Shown one piece after another: positions 1-8,488 of a stretch of 64,000 bases of DNA. Numbering within the stretch: the stretch's first letter is position 1; each line of letters opens with the position of its first letter. The notes under the pieces were generated by a model. The model was not told the origin of the DNA. It saw only the letters and a program-made list of their open reading frames with translations, and did not search any database. The stretch is from positions 1-64,000 of the forward strand of contig NZ_JACIEW010000007.1 in assembly GCF_014197055.1 (NCBI RefSeq), given 5' to 3'. The translations under genes and the position numbers were made by a program. The DNA is from Devosia subaequoris (GTDB taxonomy: Bacteria; Pseudomonadota; Alphaproteobacteria; Rhizobiales; Devosiaceae).

Positions 1-547
1 TAGACCAAGTTTGGCCATTGACGGGTCGCAATACTCAACTAAGCTATTGAAACTGTTAGGCAGTCAGTTGAATTGGCTCCGGCTCTGGGCACCACCATTT
101 CCCCAATGAAATCAATAAGTTGCTGACGAGCGCGAGTCGCGCATGTCTTGTTTCATGTCGCGCATGTTGCGTTCAGCCAAGTCGCTGAGAATCCAGCACC
201 TCGTACGGCCGCGCCACGCGACAAGGGCGCGACATGGGGACGAGTCCAGTGGATCGACACGCGCTTTTGAAGACTGCCTCCAGGCGTCCAATTGACGCGG
301 ACATGGCCTGATTGATTTCGCCACAGGTCAGCAGGGCCGAGGTGAGATACCGCGATAGGACTGGGCGCCCGCCGGTCAAATGGGCCCGCTAAGCGCTTGT
401 TGCCGTGGCCGTGGCAACAGCGATCGTGGGGCCTCTATTCGCGGGACGGACGCGCCGCGCAAATTGTTTCAAACTGCGCTTTTCCGCACATATTTGCTTT
501 ACGGCCTGCGGCTACTGTGCCTCCCTAGCTAACTGGGAGCCAGCACG
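1..547. other. Intergenic/upstream region without a supported gene
   Basis: No reading frame here has convincing protein composition; the short frames on both strands are rich in Arg, Trp and Cys and have no ribosome-binding site. The only structure I see is an 11-bp direct repeat, GTCGCGCATGT, at 136-146 and 157-167, spaced by 21 bp (two helical turns). The promoter of the downstream GAF-GGDEF-EAL gene should lie in the last 150 bp, but I cannot pick a convincing -35/-10 pair. The end of a gene to the left may be cut off by the window edge. Confidence 0.5.
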
Positions 548-2386
548 GTGGCAGGCAATACCGAACTCTTGCTCCGCGTACAGACCGACGTCCTGGAGGC
601 CGTGGCACGTGGCCAGGGACTAGCCGAAGTTGGCGACATCTTTTGCCGCCGCATCGAAAATTGCGTACCCGGTGTCGCCTGTTCCATCTTGCTGATCGAA
701 GATGGCAAGGTGCATTCACTCGCCGGCCCCACCTTGCCCAACGCTTATTGCAGTGCCATCGACGGGATTTCTGTCGGCCCTTGCGTCGGATCCTGTGGCA
801 CGGCAGCCTGGCGCGGCGAACCGGTGCTTGTCACCGACATCGAAACCGATCCTCTGTGGGCCGACTACAAGGCACTCGCTCTGCCGCTCGGACTGCAGGC
901 CTGCTGGTCCAGTCCGATTCACAACAGTGACGGCCAGGTCGTGGCGACCTTCGCCTTCAACTACGATACCAAGCGCGGTCCGTCCGATTTTGAACGCGAA
1001 GTGGTTGCCACCTGCGTCCACCTTTGTGCCCTGGTGATCGAACATGAGAATGTTCGGGTCAAGAACCAGCGCCTGGCCTATTTCGACGCGTTGACCGGCC
1101 TGCCCAATCGGGCGCATTTCAACGCGGCGCTCGCCGAACGCATCCTGGTTGGCGACCCCTTCGGGCTCATCCTGCTCGATATCGATTATCTCAAGCTGGT
1201 AAATGACAGTATCGGCCATGCCGCAGGGGATGCGCTCCTTTGCGTCATTGCCGACCGCCTGCGCCAATGCGGTCCCGATATCCTGGTTTGCCGCCAGGGT
1301 GGTGATGAAATTGCCATGCTGGTTTCCAATTGCGCCGACCACGCCAACCTCGCGGCCGCGGCTGCCCGTGTGCTTTCCGCCGCCGCCGGCATGGTCGCGG
1401 TCGGCGATCAGACCGTCGATGCCCATGTCACCCTGGGCGGAGCCTTGTTCGGCGTCGACGGTGTCGATTCCGATACGCTGTGCCAGAATGCGGATTTTGC
1501 GCTCTATCAGGCCAAGCAAACCCACCGCGGCGGATATGTTGGCTTCCGCCCGGATTTGCGCACCGAAATGGTTGAGCGGATCGCTACTGTGCGCCGGCTC
1601 GGCGTAGCCCTAAACGAGGGTCGCCTGATCCCACATTACCAGCCCATTGTTCGGCTCGAAACCGCCGAAATCGTCGGCGTAGAGGCGCTCGCCCGCATGG
1701 TCATGCCGGACGGCACCATTGTCTCGGCCAGTGCGTTTCAGAGTGGGCTTGAGGACCCGCGCGTCGCTTGCGATCTGACCGCCAGGATGCTCGAACATGT
1801 GGCGCGTGACGTACGCGCGTGGCTCGACGCCGGTCTTCCGTTTCAACATGTGGGTATCAACGTCACCACGGGCGATTTTCGGCGCGGTGACCTCGCGGAG
1901 CGGATCCAGAAGACCTTTGCCCGCCAAAACGTCCCCCTCGAACATCTCGTACTCGAGGTCAACGAAGCTGTATTCATGGGCGACAGTGATCAAACCGTGC
2001 CCCGGGCCGTCGAGGCCCTCCGCGCGCAAGGATTGCTCGTGGCGCTGGATGATTTTGGCACGGGCTATGCCTCGCTCACCCATCTCCTCAGTTTCCCGGT
2101 CGATATTATCAAAATTGACCGGTCTTTTGTTGAGAGGCTGGGCGTCGACCAGCCGAGCGGTGTGGTAACGCGGGCCATTCTCGACATTGCCCGACAGCTC
2201 GACATGCGCGTCGTGGCCGAAGGTATAGAAACCGGCCGGCAGGCCGATATACTAAGTGGATACGGTTGCCAGATGGGGCAGGGCTATCTGTTCTCGCGCC
2301 CAGTATCGGCCGATGACGTCGCCGCCATGTTGCAGTTATTTGGCCAGAAGCCTGATTTGCCCCGGCGCGTTTCTGCCAGCGCCTGA
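548..2386 (+). CDS. GAF-GGDEF-EAL cyclic-di-GMP signalling protein
   Basis: A 612-residue soluble protein with three domains in order: GAF (about 20-165), GGDEF diguanylate cyclase (about 175-335) and EAL phosphodiesterase (about 355-600). The active-site loop reads GGDEI at residues 251-255 and the metal-binding stretch is LLDIDYLKLVNDSIGH, so the cyclase looks usable. The RxxD inhibitory site is not present; the equivalent residues read CGPD. The EAL half keeps EALAR (379-383), DDFGTG and KIDRSFV, so it looks catalytically complete. The likely role is turnover of c-di-GMP gated by a ligand or redox signal on the GAF domain, which holds several Cys residues. The start is GTG at 548; no strong ribosome-binding site is visible. 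Its stop lies 2 bp from the stop of a convergent small gene. Which activity dominates cannot be told from sequence. Confidence 0.9.
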   Translation: MAGNTELLLRVQTDVLEAVARGQGLAEVGDIFCRRIENCVPGVACSILLIEDGKVHSLAGPTLPNAYCSAIDGISVGPCVGSCGTAAWRGEPVLVTDIETDPLWADYKALALPLGLQACWSSPIHNSDGQVVATFAFNYDTKRGPSDFEREVVATCVHLCALVIEHENVRVKNQRLAYFDALTGLPNRAHFNAALAERILVGDPFGLILLDIDYLKLVNDSIGHAAGDALLCVIADRLRQCGPDILVCRQGGDEIAMLVSNCADHANLAAAAARVLSAAAGMVAVGDQTVDAHVTLGGALFGVDGVDSDTLCQNADFALYQAKQTHRGGYVGFRPDLRTEMVERIATVRRLGVALNEGRLIPHYQPIVRLETAEIVGVEALARMVMPDGTIVSASAFQSGLEDPRVACDLTARMLEHVARDVRAWLDAGLPFQHVGINVTTGDFRRGDLAERIQKTFARQNVPLEHLVLEVNEAVFMGDSDQTVPRAVEALRAQGLLVALDDFGTGYASLTHLLSFPVDIIKIDRSFVERLGVDQPSGVVTRAILDIARQLDMRVVAEGIETGRQADILSGYGCQMGQGYLFSRPVSADDVAAMLQLFGQKPDLPRRVSASA

Positions 2387-2388
2387 GG

Positions 2389-2556
2389 TTATATCAGGGC
2401 GCTGAGCACCGCCGCAGCCACCCCCACCATGGCAAGGGCACCCGCAAATCCAGATAGCACCATCAACCGCCGGTGCTGTGCTTGCACATGGCGCTGCGTT
2501 CCTTGCCGCAGACCGGCCAGGCCCGTATCAGACTGATTGAATTCGAGATGAACCAT
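2389..2556 (-). CDS. Small single-span membrane protein (hypothetical)
   Basis: A 55-residue frame that starts with ATG behind a good ribosome-binding site (GGCGGCAGG immediately upstream). The first 30 residues are polar and end in a basic patch (QHRR). Residues 31-55 form one strongly hydrophobic stretch, LMVLSGFAGALAMVGVAAAV, that reaches almost to the C-terminus. This looks like a tail-anchored or single-pass inner-membrane peptide with the N-terminus in the cytoplasm. It is convergent with the GGDEF-EAL gene, the two stop codons being 2 bp apart. I recognise no family. The clean start, ribosome-binding site and transmembrane profile support a real gene; the function is unknown. Confidence 0.55.
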   Translation of the reverse strand: MVHLEFNQSDTGLAGLRQGTQRHVQAQHRRLMVLSGFAGALAMVGVAAAVLSALI

Positions 2557-2711
2557 CCTGCCGCCTTCACAACACGCTTTCCCTGAAAGGAACGCTCAGT
2601 GTTTGCCGGGCAGCCGCCTTGCTGGGCCGTTTCTCACCCTGTCCGAACCGAGGGTACTCCGCGTCTCGCGCGATCCAAGCTGGTTGTTCGATCACGGTTA
2701 ATTTGTTTTAA

Positions 2712-2728
2712 ATTGCATTCCATTGCAT
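2712..2728 (+). promoter_or_regulatory. Direct repeat ATTGCAT x2, possible operator of uxaC
   Basis: ATTGCAT occurs at 2712-2718 and again at 2722-2728, spaced exactly 10 bp, in an AT-rich patch of an otherwise GC-rich window and 52 bp before the chosen uxaC start. Position and spacing suggest a regulator site, since hexuronate genes are commonly controlled by GntR-family repressors. No repressor gene lies next to it, so the assignment is only inference. Confidence 0.3.
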
Positions 2729-2779
2729 CTTGTATGGAAGATGTTGAAACTGCTTGGCGAACGTGGCACAACCACCGGC

Positions 2780-4198
2780 ATGACCCAGCCAAGCCATCTC
2801 CATCCTGACCGTTTGTTTCCTGCCTCCGACCCGGCGCGCTCCATCGCGCGCGATCTTCATGGCGCCGTCAGCGACCTGCCGCTGATCAGCCCGCATGGTC
2901 ACACCGATCCCTCCTGGTTCGCGCAGAACGGCCGCTTCGCCAGCCCTACCGCGTTGTTCCTGACGCCGGATCATTATGTGCTGCGCATGCTCAAGAGCCG
3001 CGGCATCAGCTATGATGCGCTGGGCATCCCCCGCAAGGATGGCAGGGCCATTGAAACCGATGGCCGCAAGGCCTGGCGGCTGTTTGCCGACAACTACTAT
3101 TTGTTCGCCGGCACTCCGTCGAAAACCTGGGTCGATCACTCCTTGCACGCGGTCTTCGGCATTACCGAGGAACTGTCCGGCGCCACGGCGGACAGCATTT
3201 ATGACGCCATCGACGCCAAGCTGTCCTCGCCCGAATTGCTGCCACGCGCCATTCTCGATCGCTTCAAGGTCGAGGTCATCGCCACCACCGAATTCGCCCT
3301 TGATCCGCTGACCCATCACCAGTCGATGTCGGAACAGGGTCTCATTGGCCAGGTCCGCACCACCTATCGCCCGGATGACGTCACTGATCCCGGCCGCGCC
3401 GCGATTGTCGAGAACCTGCATACATTCGGCGAGCTCACCGGCGAAGATATCAGCAAATGGGACGGCCTGATCAACGCCCATCGCAAGCGTCGCGAATATT
3501 TCCGCAAATACGGGGCCGTGGCCACCGATCACGGCGTCCCCACGGCAAATACGGCCGATCTGCCGTTCAACGAAAAGCAGGCCCTGCTCGAAAAGGTGCT
3601 GGCCGGACGGCACGACGCCAATGACGCCGAACTGTTCCGCGCCCAGATGCTCACCGAAATGGCGCTTCTCTCGGTTGAAGATGGCATGGTCATGCAGATC
3701 CATGCCGGCTCGCGCCGCAACACCGATCCGCTGCTGTTCGACGAGCGCGGCGCCGATCTGGGCGCCGATATCCCGGGCCCAACCGACTATGTCGGCGGCC
3801 TCAAGGCACTTCTGGGCCGTTGCGGCAACGAACCGAACCTGCAGATCATCATGTTCGTGCTCGACGAGACCACTTATGCGCGCGAACTGGCGCCCATGGC
3901 CGGCTACTGGCCCTCGCTGATGATCGGTCCGCCCTGGTGGTTCCACGACAGCCCGCAGGGCATCCGCCGCTATCTCGACCAGGTCGTCGAAACCGCTGGC
4001 TTCTACAATCTCGCCGGTTTCAACGACGACACCCGCGCTCTGCTCTCCATTCCCGCCCGGCACGATGTCTGGCGCCGCGAAGTCAGCGGTTTCCTCGCCA
4101 ATTGGGTCGCCGAAAATCGTCTGAGCAAGGCAAGCGCCGAGGAAGTCGCCCGGCACTTGAGCTATCAAGCGGCTAAGGACGCCTACAAGATCACGTAG
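2780..4198 (+). CDS. uxaC: Glucuronate isomerase
   Basis: A 472-residue protein matching the UxaC family over its full length (family about 465-475). It interconverts D-glucuronate and D-fructuronate (and galacturonate and tagaturonate), the first step of hexuronate breakdown in the cytoplasm. Visible family features are the N-terminal metal motif in SPHGHTDPSWFA near residue 34, and the characteristic WW pair in IGPPWWFHDS near the C-terminus. I place the start at ATG 2780 (MTQPSHLHPD), which gives the usual family length. An upstream in-frame TTG at 2723 would add 19 unlike residues. The gene stands alone: no mannonate or altronate genes are adjacent, so the rest of the pathway must lie elsewhere. 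Confidence 0.93.
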   Translation: MTQPSHLHPDRLFPASDPARSIARDLHGAVSDLPLISPHGHTDPSWFAQNGRFASPTALFLTPDHYVLRMLKSRGISYDALGIPRKDGRAIETDGRKAWRLFADNYYLFAGTPSKTWVDHSLHAVFGITEELSGATADSIYDAIDAKLSSPELLPRAILDRFKVEVIATTEFALDPLTHHQSMSEQGLIGQVRTTYRPDDVTDPGRAAIVENLHTFGELTGEDISKWDGLINAHRKRREYFRKYGAVATDHGVPTANTADLPFNEKQALLEKVLAGRHDANDAELFRAQMLTEMALLSVEDGMVMQIHAGSRRNTDPLLFDERGADLGADIPGPTDYVGGLKALLGRCGNEPNLQIIMFVLDETTYARELAPMAGYWPSLMIGPPWWFHDSPQGIRRYLDQVVETAGFYNLAGFNDDTRALLSIPARHDVWRREVSGFLANWVAENRLSKASAEEVARHLSYQAAKDAYKIT

Positions 4199-4218
4199 AT
4201 CGACAGTCTCGATCGGTC

Positions 4219-4239
4219 CCTCCCCCTATCAGGGGGAGG
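4219..4239. repeat. Perfect inverted repeat, REP-like intergenic hairpin
   Basis: CCTCCCCCT, a 3-nt loop ATC, then AGGGGGAGG: a perfect 9-bp stem 20 bp after the uxaC stop. The sequence continues GTTAGGTGGGGG. This G-run pattern resembles dispersed intergenic REP-like elements of alphaproteobacterial genomes (recalled from general knowledge, not searched). No T-run follows, so it is not a classical terminator, although it may protect the uxaC mRNA 3' end. Confidence 0.5.
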
Positions 4240-4346
4240 TTAGGTGGGGGTATCCAACAAACACGTTCCGCCCCACTTCCATCACCTTTCCACGCCAACA
4301 GCACAGAACCGTCGAATCGTTTCCTCGCTTCTGCTCTAATGGCGCA

Positions 4347-5198
4347 ATGGTGAATCAGTCCCCAGTCGAAACGGCGTTGAGCCGTGCCATGATCCGTTGG
4401 TCCCTGACCAAGTCCACGCCTGTGGCGGAGACGCCGCGCAGTTGGATTTTCCGCGTAGAACAGAATGGGCGCAACTTTGCGGCCCTCAAGATCCTCAAGC
4501 CTGCTGTATCGGGAGAGGAGGGCAGGGGCGCTCGCCTGCTGTCTTGGTATGGTGGCGATGGCGCCGCCACGGTCTTCGACATGCATGGCGATACCATCTT
4601 CATGGAATGGCTCGACGGCGGCACCCTGGGTGAAGCGGCCCGCAATGGCCGTGATGCTGAAGCCACCACAGCTCTGGCGACCGTGGTGTCTAACCTCCAT
4701 CGTCACCGCGATGATGCACCGGCCGATCTGCTGCCGCTGCGGCAACGCTTCCAGGCTCTGTTCGATACCGACGTGCGCGCATGGCCGCATACAGCGCGTG
4801 ATCTTTACGCGCGCTGTGCCGGAATTGCGCTAAAACTCTTCGACAAGCCCATGCCGGAGATTCCGCTGCACGGCGACCTGCACCACGACAATATCATCTC
4901 GTCCGATCGTGGCTGGCTGGCCATCGATCCCAAGGGCTTGATCGGCGATCCGCACTACGAAGTCGCCAACGCCTTTCGCAATCCGCCCGGCGCCACCAAA
5001 CTGGCGGCCGATCCCAAGCGCATCAACGCCATGGCCGATGCCTTCGCCGCGCGACTGGGATTCAACCGCAAGCGCGTGCTCGGCTTTGCTGCCGCCCATT
5101 CGGGCCTTTCGGTCTGCTGGGATCTGGTTGATGGCAATCCCGTCACCACCGATCTTGCCATTCTCCCCAATCTCTTGAGTGCATATGATCAGGCCTGA
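4347..5198 (+). CDS. APH-like phosphotransferase (aminoglycoside/hydroxyurea resistance kinase family)
   Basis: A 283-residue protein of the StrB/APH(6)-type kinase family. The catalytic loop is HGDLHHDN at about residues 175-182, and the metal-binding Asp lies in IDPKG at about 193-197, both diagnostic of this fold. The N-terminal lobe has a plausible nucleotide Lys in AALKILKP. Family members phosphorylate streptomycin-type aminoglycosides or hydroxyurea, but many chromosomal copies have no known substrate, so resistance should not be assumed. The downstream lipoprotein gene starts 4 bp after this stop, which suggests co-transcription. The start ATG 4347 has no strong ribosome-binding site. 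Confidence 0.8.
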   Translation: MVNQSPVETALSRAMIRWSLTKSTPVAETPRSWIFRVEQNGRNFAALKILKPAVSGEEGRGARLLSWYGGDGAATVFDMHGDTIFMEWLDGGTLGEAARNGRDAEATTALATVVSNLHRHRDDAPADLLPLRQRFQALFDTDVRAWPHTARDLYARCAGIALKLFDKPMPEIPLHGDLHHDNIISSDRGWLAIDPKGLIGDPHYEVANAFRNPPGATKLAADPKRINAMADAFAARLGFNRKRVLGFAAAHSGLSVCWDLVDGNPVTTDLAILPNLLSAYDQA

Positions 5199-5202
5199 CC
5201 CC

Positions 5203-5709
5203 ATGACTAGCTACACCCGCCGTGCCGTCCTGGTCTTGGTCTCCGCGTCCCTGCTTTCGGCCTGCGCTTCAACCATCCCCCCCCTGCCCGCCAAGGTATC
5301 CGACCGGCCCGAAGACCTCACGCGCGACCAGATCGTGGCGACGGTCAACGCCGTCCGCCGCGCCAACGGGGCCGGAAGCTGGCGCTATAATCCACAATTG
5401 GAAGCCGCCGCCCGCTCGCAGGCCCGGCTGATGGCCGGCAAGGACACGCTCAGTCACGATCTCGGTGTCACCCTGCGCCAGCGCGTGTCGGAAGCCGGCT
5501 ATCTGCTTGCGGTGGGTGAAAACGTCGCCAAAGGCTACAAGACCCTCCCCGCCGCCATCGAAGGCTGGCTCGCTTCGCAGGGTCACCGTAACACCTTGCT
5601 CTCCAATCGCTTCACCGAATTCGGTCTGGCCTTTGCCCGCACCAATTCGGGCAAGCTCTACTGGGCCCTGATCGCCGGCGGCCCCTATGAGGCGTGGGCT
5701 CAGGCCTAG
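5203..5709 (+). CDS. CAP (SCP/PR1-like) domain lipoprotein
   Basis: A 168-residue secreted protein. Residues 1-20 are a lipoprotein signal ending in a lipobox LLSAC with the acylated Cys at 21. The remainder is a CAP/SCP domain: DQIVATVNAVRRANG opening helix, LSHD, GENVAKG and the WLASQGHRNTLLSNRFTEFG block, which carries the typical HxxxL pattern. CAP proteins in bacteria are envelope proteins of mostly unknown biochemical role. The start is ATG 5203, 4 bp after the kinase stop; an upstream GTG at 5179 would put eight residues before the signal peptide. Its stop codon TAG overlaps the stop of tlyA on the other strand within the palindrome CTAG at 5706-5709. Confidence 0.85.
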   Translation: MTSYTRRAVLVLVSASLLSACASTIPPLPAKVSDRPEDLTRDQIVATVNAVRRANGAGSWRYNPQLEAAARSQARLMAGKDTLSHDLGVTLRQRVSEAGYLLAVGENVAKGYKTLPAAIEGWLASQGHRNTLLSNRFTEFGLAFARTNSGKLYWALIAGGPYEAWAQA

Positions 5710-6440
5710 AGCCGCCTGAACACCAGCGCCGTCTCGATATTCCCATCACCGCCGGCAATTGGCGAAACCACCTTTGTCCGCAATACAAACCCAGCGCCGG
5801 TCACAAAAGCCTCCACCTCGGCCATTGCCCGTTCCATGGCCGCCGGATCGCTGACGATCCCGCCCTTGCCGACAAATTCCCGCCCCACCTCGAATTGCGG
5901 CTTGAACAGGATCACCGCGTCGGCCACAGGCCCACACAGGGCCAGCGGGGCCGCCAACACCTTGGTCAGCGACACAAAGCTGACATCTGAGACCAGAAGG
6001 TCGATTGGTTCGGCAATAGTTTCTCGGTCGAGATCCCGGGCATTGGTGCCTTCCAGGCTCGCCACGCGCGCATCATCCCGCAGGCTCTGGTGCAATTGGT
6101 CATGCCCTACATCCACGGCAAAGACCTTGGCCGCGCCCCGCTCAAGCAGCACCTGCGTAAAGCCGCCAGTGGATGAACCGACATCGAGGCAGGTCTTGCC
6201 GCCAGCATCGATTTTTCCGGCATCGAGCCCGGCGATCAGCTTCAGCGCCGCCCGGGACACATAGCCTGCCGCGGGATCGTCCAGCGCGAGCACATCATCG
6301 AGCCCCACCATCTGGTTGGGCTTTTTGGCTGGCGCGCCATTGACCGAAACCGTCCCGCGCAAAATGGCGTCGCGGGCGCGTGCCCGGCTGGGCATCAGCC
6401 CGCGTTGTTCCAGCGCCAGGTCGAGCCGGGTGCGGCTCAC
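5706..6440 (-). CDS. tlyA: TlyA family 2'-O-ribose rRNA methyltransferase (hemolysin-like)
   Basis: A 244-residue protein with an N-terminal S4 RNA-binding domain (residues 3-60, RLDLALEQRGLMPSRARARD) and a C-terminal FtsJ/RrmJ-type methyltransferase. The SAM-binding motif is LDVGSSTGGFTQVLL at about 84-98, and the catalytic Asp and Lys lie in LLVSDVSFVSL and ILFKPQFEVG. TlyA enzymes methylate 16S and/or 23S rRNA; the haemolysin name is historical. The start is GTG at 6440, overlapping the stop of the upstream SCO gene as GTGA (4 bp), so the two are translationally coupled. Confidence 0.92.
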   Translation of the reverse strand: MSRTRLDLALEQRGLMPSRARARDAILRGTVSVNGAPAKKPNQMVGLDDVLALDDPAAGYVSRAALKLIAGLDAGKIDAGGKTCLDVGSSTGGFTQVLLERGAAKVFAVDVGHDQLHQSLRDDARVASLEGTNARDLDRETIAEPIDLLVSDVSFVSLTKVLAAPLALCGPVADAVILFKPQFEVGREFVGKGGIVSDPAAMERAMAEVEAFVTGAGFVLRTKVVSPIAGGDGNIETALVFRRL

Positions 6441-7036
6441 CCCTTGACCATGCGTTCGATCTTGGCGAGGGCGGAGTCACTGGCTTCCTCATAGGCGATC
6501 GTGCCTTCAAAGGTGCCATCTGCGTCAATCAGAAAGGTCAACGCGGTGTGATTGATGTCGTAAAACTCGCTGTCAACGTCGCCGGTCTTCTCCGAAAACA
6601 CTCCGAACGCTGACTTGGCGCGCTCAGTCTCAGCTTCGCTTCCAACAAGGCCTATGATGGTCGGATCGACACCTTCAACGTAGCCCTTGACCATGTCCAG
6701 GGTGTCACGATCAGGATCTACCGAAACAAATATGATCCTTAAGTCGCTGGCGGTCAGCCCGAGTTGTTCTCTCCATGCCGTCGTTTCGGACAAGGTTGTA
6801 GGGCAGACTATTGGGCAGTAAGTGAATCCAAAAAAGACCAGGCTTGGCGTCCCGCGCAGATCGTTTTGGGTGAAGCTGCCGCCCTGCGTCGAAGCGAGTG
6901 CAAATTCCTGACCTGTGACACCCAGCGGTCGCTGCGGCGGCCGGAATACATAAAGCGCCGTTGCCCCGATCGCCGCCACGGCCACCAGCACCCACAGCAC
7001 GATGCGGAAATTGCGAAGGGTGTTGTTGGTCGTCAT
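6437..7036 (-). CDS. SCO1/SenC family copper chaperone
   Basis: A 199-residue membrane-anchored thioredoxin-fold protein. One transmembrane helix at about 11-31 places the domain in the periplasm. The copper ligands are both present: Cys74 and Cys78 in FTYCPIVCPT, and His163 in YDINHTAL. SCO proteins deliver copper to, or reduce, the CuA centre of cytochrome c oxidase subunit II. No oxidase genes are in this window. I chose ATG 7036 (MTTNNTLRN); a longer frame from 7069 adds 11 charged residues. The gene overlaps tlyA by 4 bp. Confidence 0.9.
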   Translation of the reverse strand: MTTNNTLRNFRIVLWVLVAVAAIGATALYVFRPPQRPLGVTGQEFALASTQGGSFTQNDLRGTPSLVFFGFTYCPIVCPTTLSETTAWREQLGLTASDLRIIFVSVDPDRDTLDMVKGYVEGVDPTIIGLVGSEAETERAKSAFGVFSEKTGDVDSEFYDINHTALTFLIDADGTFEGTIAYEEASDSALAKIERMVKG

Positions 7037-7166
7037 CTGCGTCTCAAAGGTGTCTCGGCGCCACATCACTCCTAAAGGAGGAGGTAGTAAAGCGTGGTCG
7101 CTGGATCCTAGCGCAGCTAGGAGGGGGTGAACACATCATCTCAAGGCAACCTATCCGCGAAAGGCC

Positions 7167-7418
7167 TCAGCCGGCGTCCAACGGCTCGGTGCCCACGGCC
7201 CTGCCTTCGCGATTGAGCGTGATCTTTTCGATCCGCGCCTCGGCGGTCTTGAGCAACGTTTCGCAGTGGGCCTTGAGAGCCTCGCCGCGCTCATAGATGG
7301 CAATCGACTCTGCCAGGGGGGCCTTGCCGCTTTCGAGCTTGGCCACGATCTGCTCGAGCTGTTCCAGCGCCGCTTCGAAGCTCAGCGTTTTCACATCGTC
7401 ATGTGCCGTGTCAGCCAT
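7167..7418 (-). CDS. xseB: Exodeoxyribonuclease VII small subunit
   Basis: An 83-residue protein matching Xse[20 protein letters not shown], the Pro-Leu-x-x-Ser turn ([20 protein letters not shown]) and a helical C-terminus. With XseA it forms exonuclease VII, which degrades single-stranded DNA from both ends. The large subunit is not in the window. The start is ATG 7418 (MADTAHDD) behind GAACGAGA; a TTG at 7436 would add six residues. It follows the HDAC-like gene on the same strand with 30 bp between them and is probably co-transcribed with it. Confidence 0.9.
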   Translation of the reverse strand: MADTAHDDVKTLSFEAALEQLEQIVAKLESGKAPLAESIAIYERGEALKAHCETLLKTAEARIEKITLNREGRAVGTEPLDAG

Positions 7419-7448
7419 TCTCGTTCGCTCGCTCAAATCTCGTTCATC

Positions 7449-8375
7449 TTACAGGTCCAGGAGGGTCGAAACATGGCTCCGTACACCCCCTGCAAGCCCC
7501 TTGAGGTCATAGCCACCTTCGAGCAGTGACACAATGCGATTGCTGCAGCGCTTTTGCGCCACCTCCATCAACTCTGCCGTGACCCAGCCAAAATCGCCGT
7601 CCACCCATTCCAGCTGCGCCAGCGGGTCGCGAACATGGGCGTCAAACCCCGCGGAGATCAGCAACAGGTCGGGTGCGAAATTCTCCAGTGCCGGCAAAAT
7701 GATATCACGATAGGCCTCCCGCATCGCTTCCCCGCCCGACTGGGCTGGCAGGGCCACGTTGACGATATTGCCCACCCCGGTTTCCGATGGGCTGCCGGTG
7801 CCGGGGAACAGCGGCATTTGATGGCTTGACGCGTAAAACACGCTCGGATCGTCCTTGAAAATGTCCTGCGTGCCATTGCCGTGGTGCACATCGAAATCGA
7901 CAATCGCCACTCGTTCAGCACCATATTTCCGCTGCGCCTCCCGCGCCGCGATGGCGACGGTGTTGATCAGGCAAAACCCCATGGGCAGGGCGATTTCAGC
8001 GTGATGTCCGGGCGGACGAATGGCGCAGAAGGCGTTGTCCACTTCCCCCAGCAGCACCGCATCCAGTCCGGCCAGCGCGCCACCCAGGCCTGTCGCTGCC
8101 ACCCCCATTGAACCGTCGGAAATAAAGGTGTCGGCATCCAATTGCCCAATGCCTTCAGCAGGCCGTGCATCGCGCAGACGGGAGAGATAGGTCCCGTCAT
8201 GCACCAGTTCGGCCAGCATGATATCGCCAAAGGGCGCGCTGCGGCGCTTGAGCGCAGCATATTGGGGCCCCGAAAGTGCCTCTTCCACCGCCCGGATGCG
8301 ATCCGCGCGCTCTGGGTGTCCCTGCGGGGTCAGGTGATCGGCAAAATTGGGCTGGCTGATCAGGAGCGTCGTCAC
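7449..8375 (-). CDS. Histone deacetylase family protein (acetyl-amide hydrolase)
   Basis: A 308-residue arginase/deacetylase-fold enzyme. All metal and catalytic motifs are visible: HPERADRI near the N-terminus, RPPGHHAE with the His pair, DFDVHHGNGTQDIF with zinc ligands Asp and His, and SAGFDAHVRDPL with the second Asp. Bacterial members are class II HDAC-like or acetylpolyamine amidohydrolases that remove acetyl groups from small amines or proteins. I moved the start from an upstream frame at 8483 to GTG 8375 (VTTLLISQPNF), because AGGAGA lies 5 bp before it and the family homology begins there. It is divergent from tsaC, sharing a 113-bp upstream region. Confidence 0.9.
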   Translation of the reverse strand: MTTLLISQPNFADHLTPQGHPERADRIRAVEEALSGPQYAALKRRSAPFGDIMLAELVHDGTYLSRLRDARPAEGIGQLDADTFISDGSMGVAATGLGGALAGLDAVLLGEVDNAFCAIRPPGHHAEIALPMGFCLINTVAIAAREAQRKYGAERVAIVDFDVHHGNGTQDIFKDDPSVFYASSHQMPLFPGTGSPSETGVGNIVNVALPAQSGGEAMREAYRDIILPALENFAPDLLLISAGFDAHVRDPLAQLEWVDGDFGWVTAELMEVAQKRCSNRIVSLLEGGYDLKGLAGGVRSHVSTLLDL

Positions 8376-8488
8376 CTGGCTCTCCTCAAGGCAGGGCGCG
8401 GAAAAATCCAGGTCGGTTTCCCGTGGTGCGCTGCATCCATGTTCCATCTCGTCTTGACGCGGCCATGCCCTGTTGTCAAACACCGCTC

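Noticed and set aside
112-379. Two overlapping minus-strand frames near the left edge
   Set aside because: Unusual amino-acid composition, no ribosome-binding site, mutually overlapping.
716-1525. Minus-strand frame of 269 codons within the GAF-GGDEF-EAL gene
   Set aside because: Antisense shadow of conserved GGDEF sequence; no ribosome-binding site or family.
2708-4168. Open frame of 486 codons on the minus strand across uxaC
   Set aside because: It is the antisense of a clear UxaC protein; its composition (Gly/Ala/Arg/Gln-rich, no domain) is that of a shadow frame in GC-rich DNA.
4219-4251. CRISPR or mobile-element origin of the G-rich hairpin after uxaC
   Set aside because: Single copy in the window, no spacers or transposase; fits a REP-like intergenic element at most.
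4347-5198. Antibiotic resistance gene
   Set aside because: The fold is that of aminoglycoside kinases, but there is no mobile element and chromosomal homologues often have unknown substrates; resistance cannot be claimed from sequence.
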